Origin: Methanobrevibacter curvatus
Lineage (GTDB): Archaea; Methanobacteriota; Methanobacteria; Methanobacteriales; Methanobacteriaceae
Reading direction: 5' to 3'
Length of the DNA: 40,618 nucleotides
Assembly: GCF_001639295.1 (NCBI RefSeq)
Contig: NZ_LWMV01000232.1
Span: 1 to 40,618, forward strand
The notes under the pieces are model-generated. The model was not told the DNA's origin, ran no database searches, and saw only the letters and a program-made list of their open reading frames with translations. The translations under genes and the position numbers were made by a program. Shown here piece by piece: positions 34,301 to 40,618 of the stretch (its first letter is position 1; each line of letters opens with the position of its first letter).

Positions 34301-36732
34301 ATTTAAATTACTCTTCAACTCCAGGAACAAGCTATGACAACAATACAGGTGTTTGGATTATAAATAATATTACAAATGGATACACAGTTGTCTTAAACAT
34401 TACAGTTAAAGTCAATGGCTCAAATATAACAATTAATAACACAGTTAGTCTAACAACCATAGACCAAATTAATACTGGAGATAATAGCTCATTTATAGAA
34501 ATTACCTCCTTTGAAAATGTTAATCTAACCATAACTAAAACAGCTAATGTTACTGGAGATGTTATTAACGGATTAACCATTAATTACACCATAATAGTTA
34601 ATAACACAGGTACTGATGATGCCGTAGGTGTCTATGTTAATGAAACCTTACCTAGTCAGCTAATTTATCAATCACACACAGAGTCTCCTCAAAGTACATT
34701 TGATCCTGTTACAGGTATTTGGCATATTGATGAGATTCCAATTGGTCAATTTGCAAGCTTAATTATAACCGTTTTAGTAAATGGAACAGGAACCATTACC
34801 AATAATGTTACTCTAAATACAAGCCAAAACAACTCTGGCAACAACTACTCAGAAGTAAGCATCAATGTTCTACCTTCTGCAAATATTTCTATCAGCAAAA
34901 CAGCTAACATTACAACTCTTTTAAATGGCAAATATGTAAATTACACAATAAATGTCACAAACCATGGAAACAATGCTACAGACATTAACATTACAGACAC
35001 TCTAGACTCCAAACTAATATTTGACCAGACAAATGGAACTTACACCAATAATTCTCAAGCTATTAGCTGGACAATCACTAATTTAGCTCCAGGAGAATCA
35101 TATATTATTTCTTTAATAGTAAAAGCCATTGGAACTGGATACATTGAAAACAACGTAACAATCAACAACACAAATATTTCTAATATTGGAGATAATATAA
35201 GTAACATAGAAACAATCAATGTCCTTCCAGCTATTAATTTAACTGTTGTTAAGACTGTTAATGCAACTTCTGCTTTAAATGGGGATTTGTTAACTTACAT
35301 TATTACTGTGACTAATAATGGTCCGGATAATGCAACTAATGTTGCTGTTAGTGAGGTTTTGGATTCTAGGCTTGTTTTGGTGTCTAATATTACTAGTGCT
35401 GGTAGTTATGATGGTAGTGTGTGGAGTGTAGGAACTATTAATGTTGGTCAAAGTGTTACTCTTACTCTTGTTGTGAGGATTAATGGTACTGGTGTTACTG
35501 GTAATAATGTGACTGTGTCTACTCCTGATCAAAATAATGCGGGTAATAATACTACTGGTAGTAATAGTACTACTGTTCTTCCTAGTGTTAATTTATCTGT
35601 TGTTAAGGCTGTTAATGCAACTTCTGCTTTAAATGGTGGTTTATTAACTTACACTATTATTGTGACTAATAATGGTCCGGATAATGCAACTAATGTTGCT
35701 GTTAGTGAGGTTTTGGATTCTAGGCTTGTTTTGGTGTCTAATATTACTAGTGCTGGTAGTTATGATGGTAGTGTATGGAATATAGGAACCATTACTGTAG
35801 GTCAAAGTGTTACTCTTACTCTTGTTGTGAGGATTAATGGTACTGGTGTTATTGGTAATAATGTGACTGTGTCTACTCCTGATCAAAATAATGCTGGTAA
35901 TAATACTACTAACAGTAATAATACTACTGCTCTTTCTTCTGTTGATTTGGAACTTAAAAAAACTGCTAATGTTACAAAGACTTTTGTTGGTCGATTTGTT
36001 AAATACACATTAGTTGTTGTAAATCATGGCCCAGATGTTGCTCATAATGTAGCTGTATATGACCGCTTAGAATCTAAATTATCATTTGTTTATGCGACAA
36101 GTTCTAATTATGACCCTGTTACAGGTATTTGGTTTGTTGGTGATTTATCTATGGGTGCTTCTGCTACTTTAGTTATTGTTGCTAAAGTTATTTCCCCAGG
36201 ACGTATTATAAATGTAGCTAATGTAAGTTCTGATGATAATATTAGAAATTCTTCTTATGTGTCTAATGCAACTAATAGGACAGTTATTATAAATGCTAGC
36301 AAGGTTCCAACTCCATTAGATATTAATACTACAACTATTGTTGTTGTAGACAATAAAACTGATAAAGTAGGTGTTCCACTTAATTTAACTGCTACATTAA
36401 CTGATGATAAGGGTAAACCTATTGCAGGCATGCCTATTAAATTTTATATTAATGGCAAATATATTGGTACTAGCTATACTAATGTAAAAGGTCTTGCATT
36501 TATTACTTATATTCCAGTTAGTAGTGGTAAATTTACTATAACTGCGGAATTCCAAGGAAGAACTGGTTTTAAACATTGTAAGGTTATTGGATTACTAATT
36601 GTTAAAGGTAAAGATAATAATAATGATAACGATGGAAAAGCAGGTATGAAACATACTGGTATCCCTGTTGTTCTTTTAATAATCTTATTAATTTTACTAA
36701 TATTTGCCTCAAGAATCAGAAAAAGTAATTAA
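31366..36732 (+). CDS. Giant adhesin-like surface protein with beta-helix and ten DUF11 repeats
   Basis: This 1788-residue protein is probably exported by Sec and displayed on the cell wall for adhesion to host, biofilm or partner cells, as inferred for Methanobrevibacter adhesin-like proteins. It has a signal peptide or anchor (hydrophobic about 12-33), a right-handed beta-helix rich in GGAI and NN motifs (about 40-440), and ten DUF11 domains of about 118-122 residues from 445 to 1645, each starting like LTITKTAN and containing INVTNNG. An Ig-like domain follows (about 1655-1750), then a linker and a C-terminal membrane helix (about 1765-1782) with a basic end (RIRKSN). Asn-X-Ser/Thr sites are abundant. 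The DNA for domains 2-4 is duplicated almost exactly as 5-7, and 8 as 9. Domains 8-9 use more T-ending codons than domains 2-7. Confidence 0.9.
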   Translation: MDTEKRFSTSGKLVLIVSLFAVLFFISLSSVNATVIYANTTTDLKFQVEQVLDPGYSANNTIYLANGTYSQWQRHFNIQLNKSVTFIGSGNTKIQGNRNDWLFNVQSGYTVSFINIIFINGNGTNFNFGGAINNQGGTLTVENCKFYNNGGREGGAIRSDSSATVNIINSEFINNTGLRGGAIYSNGALNITSSNFINNSATNSGGVIYLSANKVLTIHSSNFTNNSASATGGAIYTQNSVGSSVSGSFFIGNNNSAIASSGDDGFSVSGSTFINNTYGIKATNVSNMVINYNRFVNNSLYSLDAVGSNYVDVNLNWWGQNNISGLYSGVTIGNYYVMRNYLNGVNGSIYNVTQSYPYYTTAILSYNFTLNDSNVSNDPLLLPYFVANVTFSHPNGTEEQGYYGDAKISNVSFNVILTHLNYTAYIKSSVDNEDLIYFLNAYSEFNLTVNKTANINGLNTKNGTVLNNQTFNYTINVTNNGFVGAYDLNITDLLNYSHLELLEAIATSGTYNNLTGVWELNLTAGESALLTLVVRANSSGFVINNANVTTLDNNTGDNSSQANITILPAVNLNITKRVNASQVMFNGEVLKYIITVTNNGLDNATGVNLTDILPNNLIYLNYSSTPGTSYDNNTGVWIINNITNGYTVVLNITVKVNGSNITINNTVSLTTIDQINTGDNSSFIEFTSFENVNLTITKTANVTGDVINGLTINYTIIVNNTGTDDAVGVYVNETLPSQLIYQSHTESPQSTFDPVTGIWHIDEIPIGQFASLIITVLVNGTGTITNNVTLNTSQNNSGNNYSEVSINVSPSANISISKTANITTLLNGQYVNYIINVTNHGNNATDINITDILNSKLIFDQTNGTYTNDSQVISWTIINLAPGESYIISLIVKAIGTGYIENNVTVNNTNISNIGDNISNIETINVLPAVNLTITKTVNASQVIFNGEVLKYIITVTNNGPDNATGVNLTDILPNNLIYLNYSSTPGTSYDNNTGVWIINNITNGYTVVLNITVKVNGSNITINNTVSLTTIDQINTGDNSSFIEITSFENVNLTITKTANVTGDVINGLTINYTIIVNNTGTDDAVGVYVNETLPSQLIYQSHTESPQSTFDPVTGIWHIDEIPIGQFASLIITVLVNGTGTITNNVTLNTSQNNSGNNYSEVSINVLPSANISISKTANITTLLNGKYVNYTINVTNHGNNATDINITDTLDSKLIFDQTNGTYTNNSQAISWTITNLAPGESYIISLIVKAIGTGYIENNVTINNTNISNIGDNISNIETINVLPAINLTVVKTVNATSALNGDLLTYIITVTNNGPDNATNVAVSEVLDSRLVLVSNITSAGSYDGSVWSVGTINVGQSVTLTLVVRINGTGVTGNNVTVSTPDQNNAGNNTTGSNSTTVLPSVNLSVVKAVNATSALNGGLLTYTIIVTNNGPDNATNVAVSEVLDSRLVLVSNITSAGSYDGSVWNIGTITVGQSVTLTLVVRINGTGVIGNNVTVSTPDQNNAGNNTTNSNNTTALSSVDLELKKTANVTKTFVGRFVKYTLVVVNHGPDVAHNVAVYDRLESKLSFVYATSSNYDPVTGIWFVGDLSMGASATLVIVAKVISPGRIINVANVSSDDNIRNSSYVSNATNRTVIINASKVPTPLDINTTTIVVVDNKTDKVGVPLNLTATLTDDKGKPIAGMPIKFYINGKYIGTSYTNVKGLAFITYIPVSSGKFTITAEFQGRTGFKHCKVIGLLIVKGKDNNNDNDGKAGMKHTGIPVVLLIILLILLIFASRIRKSN
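33061..35220 (+). repeat. Near-identical 1080-bp tandem duplication inside the adhesin gene
   Basis: Bases 33061-34140 and 34141-35220 align at a constant offset of 1080 bp (360 codons, three DUF11 domains) with only scattered substitutions. Long stretches, for example from about 34245 to 34500, are identical to the copy 1080 bp before. The duplication is in frame. Divergence is somewhat higher in the third domain of each unit. Confidence 0.95.
35221..35928 (+). repeat. 354-bp tandem duplication inside the adhesin gene
   Basis: Bases 35221-35574 and 35575-35928 are in-frame copies, 118 codons apart, each encoding one DUF11 domain that starts LxVVKxVNATSALNG. The middle of the unit (GCTGTTAGTGAGGTTTTGGA and what follows) is identical over long runs. 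Codons such as GGT, AGT, ACT and GTT dominate, unlike the AAT/ACA-rich domains just before. Confidence 0.93.
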
Positions 36733-36756
36733 ATTTTTTATATAACAATTAACCAT

Positions 36757-37266
36757 TTTTTTTTTGACAAAATCCATAATTCATCAAGCTCTACTTTATC
36801 CACATTTTAAATCTTTCATTAGAACTTTGTTAACTTTTTCACTATGTTCTGTTGCAATTTTCAACTATCACAGTAGTGTCTAATTTAACTTCTAAAGCTT
36901 CTGCAGTTCCTCTTAAACTCATTTCTTTGAGAATTATTTTTAAAACTAAAAATACAATGCTATTATAGGCTCTTAAATCATAAAAAATAGTATTAAAATT
37001 AGAAATAAAACTTTTATTGTAAGTTTTTTTACACTTGTTGTTGAATGTTACCATTTTTTTCTCATATAAGTTTCATTTCCAACAATATTTTGATTATTTA
37101 TATTCCATAATCACTGCATTTTTCATTTGGACAAGAAAACTTCTTTAAATTTAGATTTAGGGTCTCTTTTACCTATAAATAATCACCAAAAACAAAACTA
37201 ATTATATTTGTATTATTTATGCATTTTCTATCATATAAATATCATTAAATAAAAGGAGTGTCATCT
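36757..37266 (-). pseudogene. Truncated IS1-like transposase fragment, copy 2
   Basis: This is a direct repeat of the fragment before the adhesin gene, in the same orientation and about 500 bp long. It begins at the IS end AGATGACACTCCTTTT (37251-37266, minus strand) and encodes NNKCKKTYNKSFISNFN, then DLRAYNSIVFLVLKIIL, MSLRGTAEALEVKLDT and, after frame damage, VELDELW. It ends in an A-run near 36757, only about 25 bases after the adhesin stop. More substitutions and indels have accumulated than in copy 1, including loss of zinc-ribbon cysteines. It fills most of the 36733-37409 gap; the remaining bases, 37267-37409, must hold the pyrG promoter. Confidence 0.8.
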
Positions 37267-37409
37267 TATTTTCGAATGTGTTTTTTCATAAAACTTAAAT
37301 ATTATTAAAAACATATTTATATAAAATATATTGGTGAAATGGTTTTTTATGGATTGATTTTTTTATAAATTAGTTTTTTTTATTTTAATTGAGTTTATTC
37401 AAGGATAAT

Positions 37410-39017
37410 ATGACAAAGTATATAATCATTACTGGTGGAGTGGTAAGCTCTATAGGAAAAGGAATTACCTCTGCATCTATTGGAAGAATTTTAAGAACCT
37501 ATGGATTGAAAGTAGGGGCTATTAAAATTGATCCCTATTTAAATTGGGATTCAGGAACTTTAAACCCATATCAACATGGTGAGGTATTTGTAACATATGA
37601 TGGTATGGAAACAGACCTTGATTTAGGGCATTATGAACGTTTCTTAGATGTTGAACTTCCTGGAATGAGTAATATTACCACAGGAAAAGTTTATCAATCG
37701 GTTATAGATAAAGAGAGAAAAGGGGATTTTTTAGGGGCATGTGTTCAAATTATTCCTCACATTACTGATGAAATTAAGGAAATGATTAGAAAAATTCCTG
37801 AAAGTGATGATTACGATGTTGTTCTTGTTGAATTAGGTGGAACAGTTGGTGATATTGAAAGTCAGCCATTTTTAGAAGCTTTAAGGCAGCTAAGAAACGA
37901 AGAAGGTCATGAAAATCTAATGTTTGTTCATGTAACATTTGTGCCTTATTTGGGTGCTGCAGGAGAATTTAAAACAAAACCAACACAACATTCAACAAAA
38001 GAACTTAGAAGTACTGGTATTATTCCAGATATGATTGTTTGTAGAAGTGAAAAACCAATTACTAAATCTTTAAAAGAAAAAATAGCTAATTTCTGTGATG
38101 TACCTGAATTTGCAGTAATAAATACTCCTAATGCTACAACTATTTATGAAGTGCCTCTAATAATGGAAAAAGAGAATGTAGGAGAATATGTGAACAAAAG
38201 ATTAAACTTAAACCTTACTATAAATCCATCTAATTTAGATAACTGGAAAAAAACTGTTGAATCAATTAAAAAAGACTCTCCTGAAGTTACCATTGGAGTT
38301 ATTGGTAAGTACATTGAACTTGAAGATTCATATATTTCTATAAAAGAGGCACTTATTCATGGTGCTGCTGCAAATGGGATTAAAGTCAATGTAGAGTTTA
38401 TTAATTCTGATGTTGATAGTTTAGATGAAAAAAAACTTTCTAAACTTAATGGTATTCTTATTCCTGGTGGTTTTGGTGAGAGAGGAATTGAAGGAAAACT
38501 TGAAGCAGTTGAATATGCAATTGTCAACAATATTCCTATTTTTGGCATATGTCTTGGAATGCATATGATGGTTATTCAATTTGCAAGACGTAATGGCTTA
38601 GAAAAAGCCAACAGTAGTGAATTTGGCGAAAAACTTAAATCTCCAGTTATTGATATGATGGAAGAGCAAAAGAAAATCAAGAATATGGGTGGAACCATGC
38701 GTTTAGGTGCCTATGAATGTAAAATCAGTCCAGATTCATTAGCTAAAGCAGCTTATAAAGAAGACACTGTTTATGAGAGACATAGGCATAGATATGAGTT
38801 CAACAATGATTATAAAGAAAAACTTACAAGTCACGGATTAAAGCTATCTGGAACTTCACCTGATGATTTTTTAATTGAGATTGTTGAGTTAGATGATCAT
38901 CCATGGTTTTTAGGCTGTCAATTCCACCCAGAATTTAAATCTAGACCTGACAGACCTCATCCATTGTTTGTATCATTTGTTAAAGCAGCTTATGATACAC
39001 AGTATTCTAAAAATTAA
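37410..39017 (+). CDS. pyrG: CTP synthase
   Basis: PyrG converts UTP to CTP using ATP and glutamine, the last step of pyrimidine nucleotide synthesis. The ATG at 37410 (with AAGGAT just upstream) gives 535 residues, the usual length; an in-frame TTG at 37389 is not needed. The synthetase domain begins KYIIITGGVVSSIGKGITSAS (3-23). The glutaminase domain carries the nucleophile C381 in FGICLGMH and, near the end, the catalytic His/Glu pair in CQFHPEFKSRP. The residue after GICLGM is His where Gln is usual in the family; this is worth noting but need not inactivate it. It lies just beyond the second IS1-like fragment and ends in T-rich DNA. Confidence 0.95.
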   Translation: MTKYIIITGGVVSSIGKGITSASIGRILRTYGLKVGAIKIDPYLNWDSGTLNPYQHGEVFVTYDGMETDLDLGHYERFLDVELPGMSNITTGKVYQSVIDKERKGDFLGACVQIIPHITDEIKEMIRKIPESDDYDVVLVELGGTVGDIESQPFLEALRQLRNEEGHENLMFVHVTFVPYLGAAGEFKTKPTQHSTKELRSTGIIPDMIVCRSEKPITKSLKEKIANFCDVPEFAVINTPNATTIYEVPLIMEKENVGEYVNKRLNLNLTINPSNLDNWKKTVESIKKDSPEVTIGVIGKYIELEDSYISIKEALIHGAAANGIKVNVEFINSDVDSLDEKKLSKLNGILIPGGFGERGIEGKLEAVEYAIVNNIPIFGICLGMHMMVIQFARRNGLEKANSSEFGEKLKSPVIDMMEEQKKIKNMGGTMRLGAYECKISPDSLAKAAYKEDTVYERHRHRYEFNNDYKEKLTSHGLKLSGTSPDDFLIEIVELDDHPWFLGCQFHPEFKSRPDRPHPLFVSFVKAAYDTQYSKN

Positions 39018-39027
39018 TAATTTTGAC

Positions 39028-39135
39028 AATGCCATAATTTTCTATTTTTTTTACTTTTTCTTTATTACTTTTTTTTTATCTATTGTATATTTTTTTATTT
39101 TTTTTATCCTTTTTTTATCCTTTTTTTTATCTTTT
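39028..39135 (+). terminator. T-rich terminator region after pyrG
   Basis: Many runs of five to ten T bases follow the pyrG stop, including TTTTTTTTTTATC and repeated CCTTTTTTTATC units up to about 39135. This is a strong candidate for archaeal oligo-T termination. Confidence 0.55.
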
Positions 39136-39242
39136 GAGATTTTCTATAAACTCCAATATAAATATTTTTTTTAGTTGTTTGTATTTTTTTGCAAATTTAT
39201 TTTATTTGTGTGCTCTTTAAATTGGCATAAAAAGGTTTATAT

Positions 39243-40214
39243 ATGATATTATACATATTTAATAGTATGTATGATTTGAATAATTATTTTATAAATAAAC
39301 AGTATGCAAAAGTTGAAGAATTAGGTGATCGTTTGGCTGACATTGATCCACTTATTGATTGGGAAGTTTTTAGACCTATTATTAAAAGTATGTATGATAA
39401 TCAGTCTGAAAAAGGTGGTAGACCTAACAATGATGAAATTGTTATGTTAAAAATGTTAGTTTTACAAACTTCGTATGGTTTATCTGATTTTGAAGCCCAA
39501 AAGCAAGCAAATGACAGAATTTCTTTTTTAAAGTTTTTAGGATTTCCAGACAAGGTTCCTGATCAATCAACAATTTGGCTATTTCGAGAAAAAATGATTG
39601 AAAATCAAATTGACGATGCCATATGGGAAGAATTGTAAAGACAATTAGACGAAAAAGGATTTAAAGTCAAAAAAAGCACAATTCAAGATGCAACATTCAT
39701 TACAGCCGATCCTGGACATCAAAAAGCAGATGAACCACGAGGAGAACAAGCTAAAACTCGTAGAAGCAAAGATGGTGAATGGACAAAAAAAGGTGAAAAA
39801 TCATTTTTTGGATTTAAACTACACACAAAAATAGATATTGAACACCAACTTATCCGAAAAATTGAAACAACAGCTGCAAATGTCCACGACTCACAAATAG
39901 ACTTAATAGAAAAAGGAGAAGTAGGATACAAAGATAAAGGATACTTTGGAATAAAATCTAAAGGCTATGATGCCACCATGGACAAAGCAACTAGAAACAA
40001 CCCCCTATCCATCCGCCAAAAACTAAGAAACAAAAGAATAGCCCGTAAAAGATCACCAGGAGAAAGACCATATGCCGTAATCAAAAACATATTCCACAAT
40101 GCACACTTAAAAGTCACAACACAACCCAGAATAGCTGTAAAAAATATGTTCTCATGTTTTTCTTACAACCTACAACAATTACACACCATAAAAAAACAAA
40201 ATACCACCCATTAG
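39243..40214 (+). pseudogene. IS5-like transposase gene interrupted by one stop codon
   Basis: The frame runs from ATG 39243 to TAG 40214 (323 codons) and is broken only by TAA at 39636-39638, between EEL and RQLDEKG; a CAA-to-TAA change explains it. The N-terminal half has the IS5-type domain (SEKGGRPNNDEIVMLKMLVL and the LSDFEAQKQANDRISF region). After the stop follow the catalytic residues, counted through the stop: D149 in QDATFITADPG, D231 in YKDKGYFG and E274 in SPGERPYAV, so the DDE triad is complete. The decay is therefore very recent, or read-through might occur. AAGG lies seven bases before the ATG. Clear terminal inverted repeats were not identified. Confidence 0.88.
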
Positions 40215-40310
40215 CGATAGCTATGAAAATTTAACTAAAAAAAGACAAAAAAACCAATAAAAAAAGACAAAAACCTTGCAAATTAAAAAAATCTCGGCTC
40301 TGTAAAATAG

Positions 40311-40389
40311 TTGCCTCCTGAGATTTTTAGTAATACAACATTATAATTTTATATTACTATTTTGCCTCCTGAGACTTTTTTACACTTGA
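40311..40389. repeat. Repeated TTGCCTCCTGAGA motif downstream of the IS5-like gene
   Basis: TTGCCTCCTGAGATTTTT at 40311-40328 recurs as TTGCCTCCTGAGACTTTT at 40372-40389, 61 bp apart, with TAG/TAT in front of both. Between them AGTAATA and TATTACT form an inverted pair. These could be ends of two adjacent insertion sequences. The rest of the 40215-40492 gap is AT-rich without a gene. Confidence 0.6.
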
Positions 40390-40472
40390 AATAGCCCTTT
40401 AAGGTATTATGCACTTGAAATCATACTTCAGAGATTTTAAGCGAAAATTAAATAGTAAAAGTTAAATAGAAG

Positions 40473-40517
40473 TGTCGATAGATATTTATATTATGAAAAC
40501 AACAAATACTATCGACA
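40473..40517 (+). promoter_or_regulatory. Inverted repeat spanning the start codon of the last gene
   Basis: TGTCGATAG at 40473-40481 and CTATCGACA at 40509-40517 are perfect 9-bp inverted repeats around the ATG at 40493. In RNA they could pair and enclose the start codon in a loop; in DNA they could be operator half-sites or an element end. Confidence 0.6.
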
Positions 40518-40618
40518 TTAGTAATATTAAAAGCATACAATATAAACTTTCCGATTTTGGTGCAAAAGTCCCTGATTTCAAAGAAGCTGTTAAAAATAGT
40601 TTTAATCATTTAAATAAG
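40493..40618 (+). CDS. Start of a probable transposase, cut by the window edge
   Basis: An open frame from the ATG at 40493 runs off the end of the window after 42 codons. It begins MKTTNTIDISNIKSIQYKLSD and continues FGAKVPDFKEAVKNSFNHL. From memory this resembles the N-terminus of transposases common in Methanobrevibacter, but too little is present to name the family. Its start codon is enclosed by a 9-bp inverted repeat, which would suit a self-limiting transposase gene. No good Shine-Dalgarno is seen. Confidence 0.5.
   Translation, partial: MKTTNTIDISNIKSIQYKLSDFGAKVPDFKEAVKNSFNHLNK

Noticed and set aside
35290-35886. Minus-strand frames of 80 codons rich in Ser/Thr/Asn opposite the adhesin
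   Set aside because: They occur twice only because the 354-bp unit is duplicated, and they are antisense shadows of DUF11 codons.
38968-39174. Phe-rich 68-codon frame after pyrG
   Set aside because: It overlaps the end of pyrG and is created by T-runs of the terminator region; no gene-like features.

Overview
The window is very AT-rich DNA that most likely comes from a methanogenic archaeon of the order Methanobacteriales, probably Methanobrevibacter or a close relative. This rests on the gene set: a Mur-ligase family enzyme of the pseudomurein type, archaeal SecF-SecD order, an archaeal aspartate carbamoyltransferase regulatory chain (PyrI), an ADP-forming acyl-CoA synthetase, Rad50 beside an MTH538-like TIR-like protein, a huge DUF11-repeat adhesin-like protein, and A/T-ending codons throughout. 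The genus is inferred from composition and remembered homologues, not from a search. No tRNA, rRNA or CRISPR array was recognised.

Layout. 1-3.3 kb: a minus-strand nitrate/sulfonate/taurine-type ABC transporter (binding protein, ATPase, permease). 3.9-5.9 kb: uvrC. 6.3-9.1 kb (accessory): a minus-strand pair made of a beheaded surface/toxin-like protein and a six-helix membrane protein, cut at its 5' end by a 354-bp element with terminal inverted repeats. 9.2-10.8 kb: an AAA-ATPase-like/PD-(D/E)XK protein. 11.3-16.1 kb: housekeeping genes (M42 aminopeptidase, aroD, an S26-type peptidase, a DtxR-family regulator, exonuclease III apparently starting at ATA). 16.4-19.7 kb: rad50 and the TIR-like gene, with no mre11 beside them, followed by an AAT microsatellite. 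20.1-24.1 kb: the Mur ligase and acyl-CoA synthetase. 24.3-26.3 kb: a membrane protein and a decayed transposase inside degenerate inverted repeats. 26.5-30.7 kb: argC, secF-secD, a RelE-like toxin relic, pyrI. 30.8-37.3 kb: an adhesin-like gene of 1788 codons with large internal duplications, flanked on both sides by the same truncated IS1-like fragment. 37.4-39.0 kb: pyrG. 39.2-40.6 kb: an IS5-like transposase with one internal stop, then the start of another probable transposase.

How it fits together. Conserved genes for DNA repair, amino-acid and pyrimidine synthesis, protein export and cell wall are interrupted by islands of surface proteins and mobile-element debris. Two themes run through the window. 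First, many intergenic regions carry their own short tandem array with a different period (30, 37, 13, 24, about 20 and 17 bp). Second, similar short-repeat expansions lie inside coding regions (uvrC, rad50, the Mur ligase and, at large scale, the adhesin). The most unusual items are the toxin/immunity-like pair at 6.3-8.7 kb, the IS-flanked adhesin with near-identical 1080-bp and 354-bp duplications, the ATA start of exonuclease III, and rad50 paired with a TIR-like protein rather than mre11.
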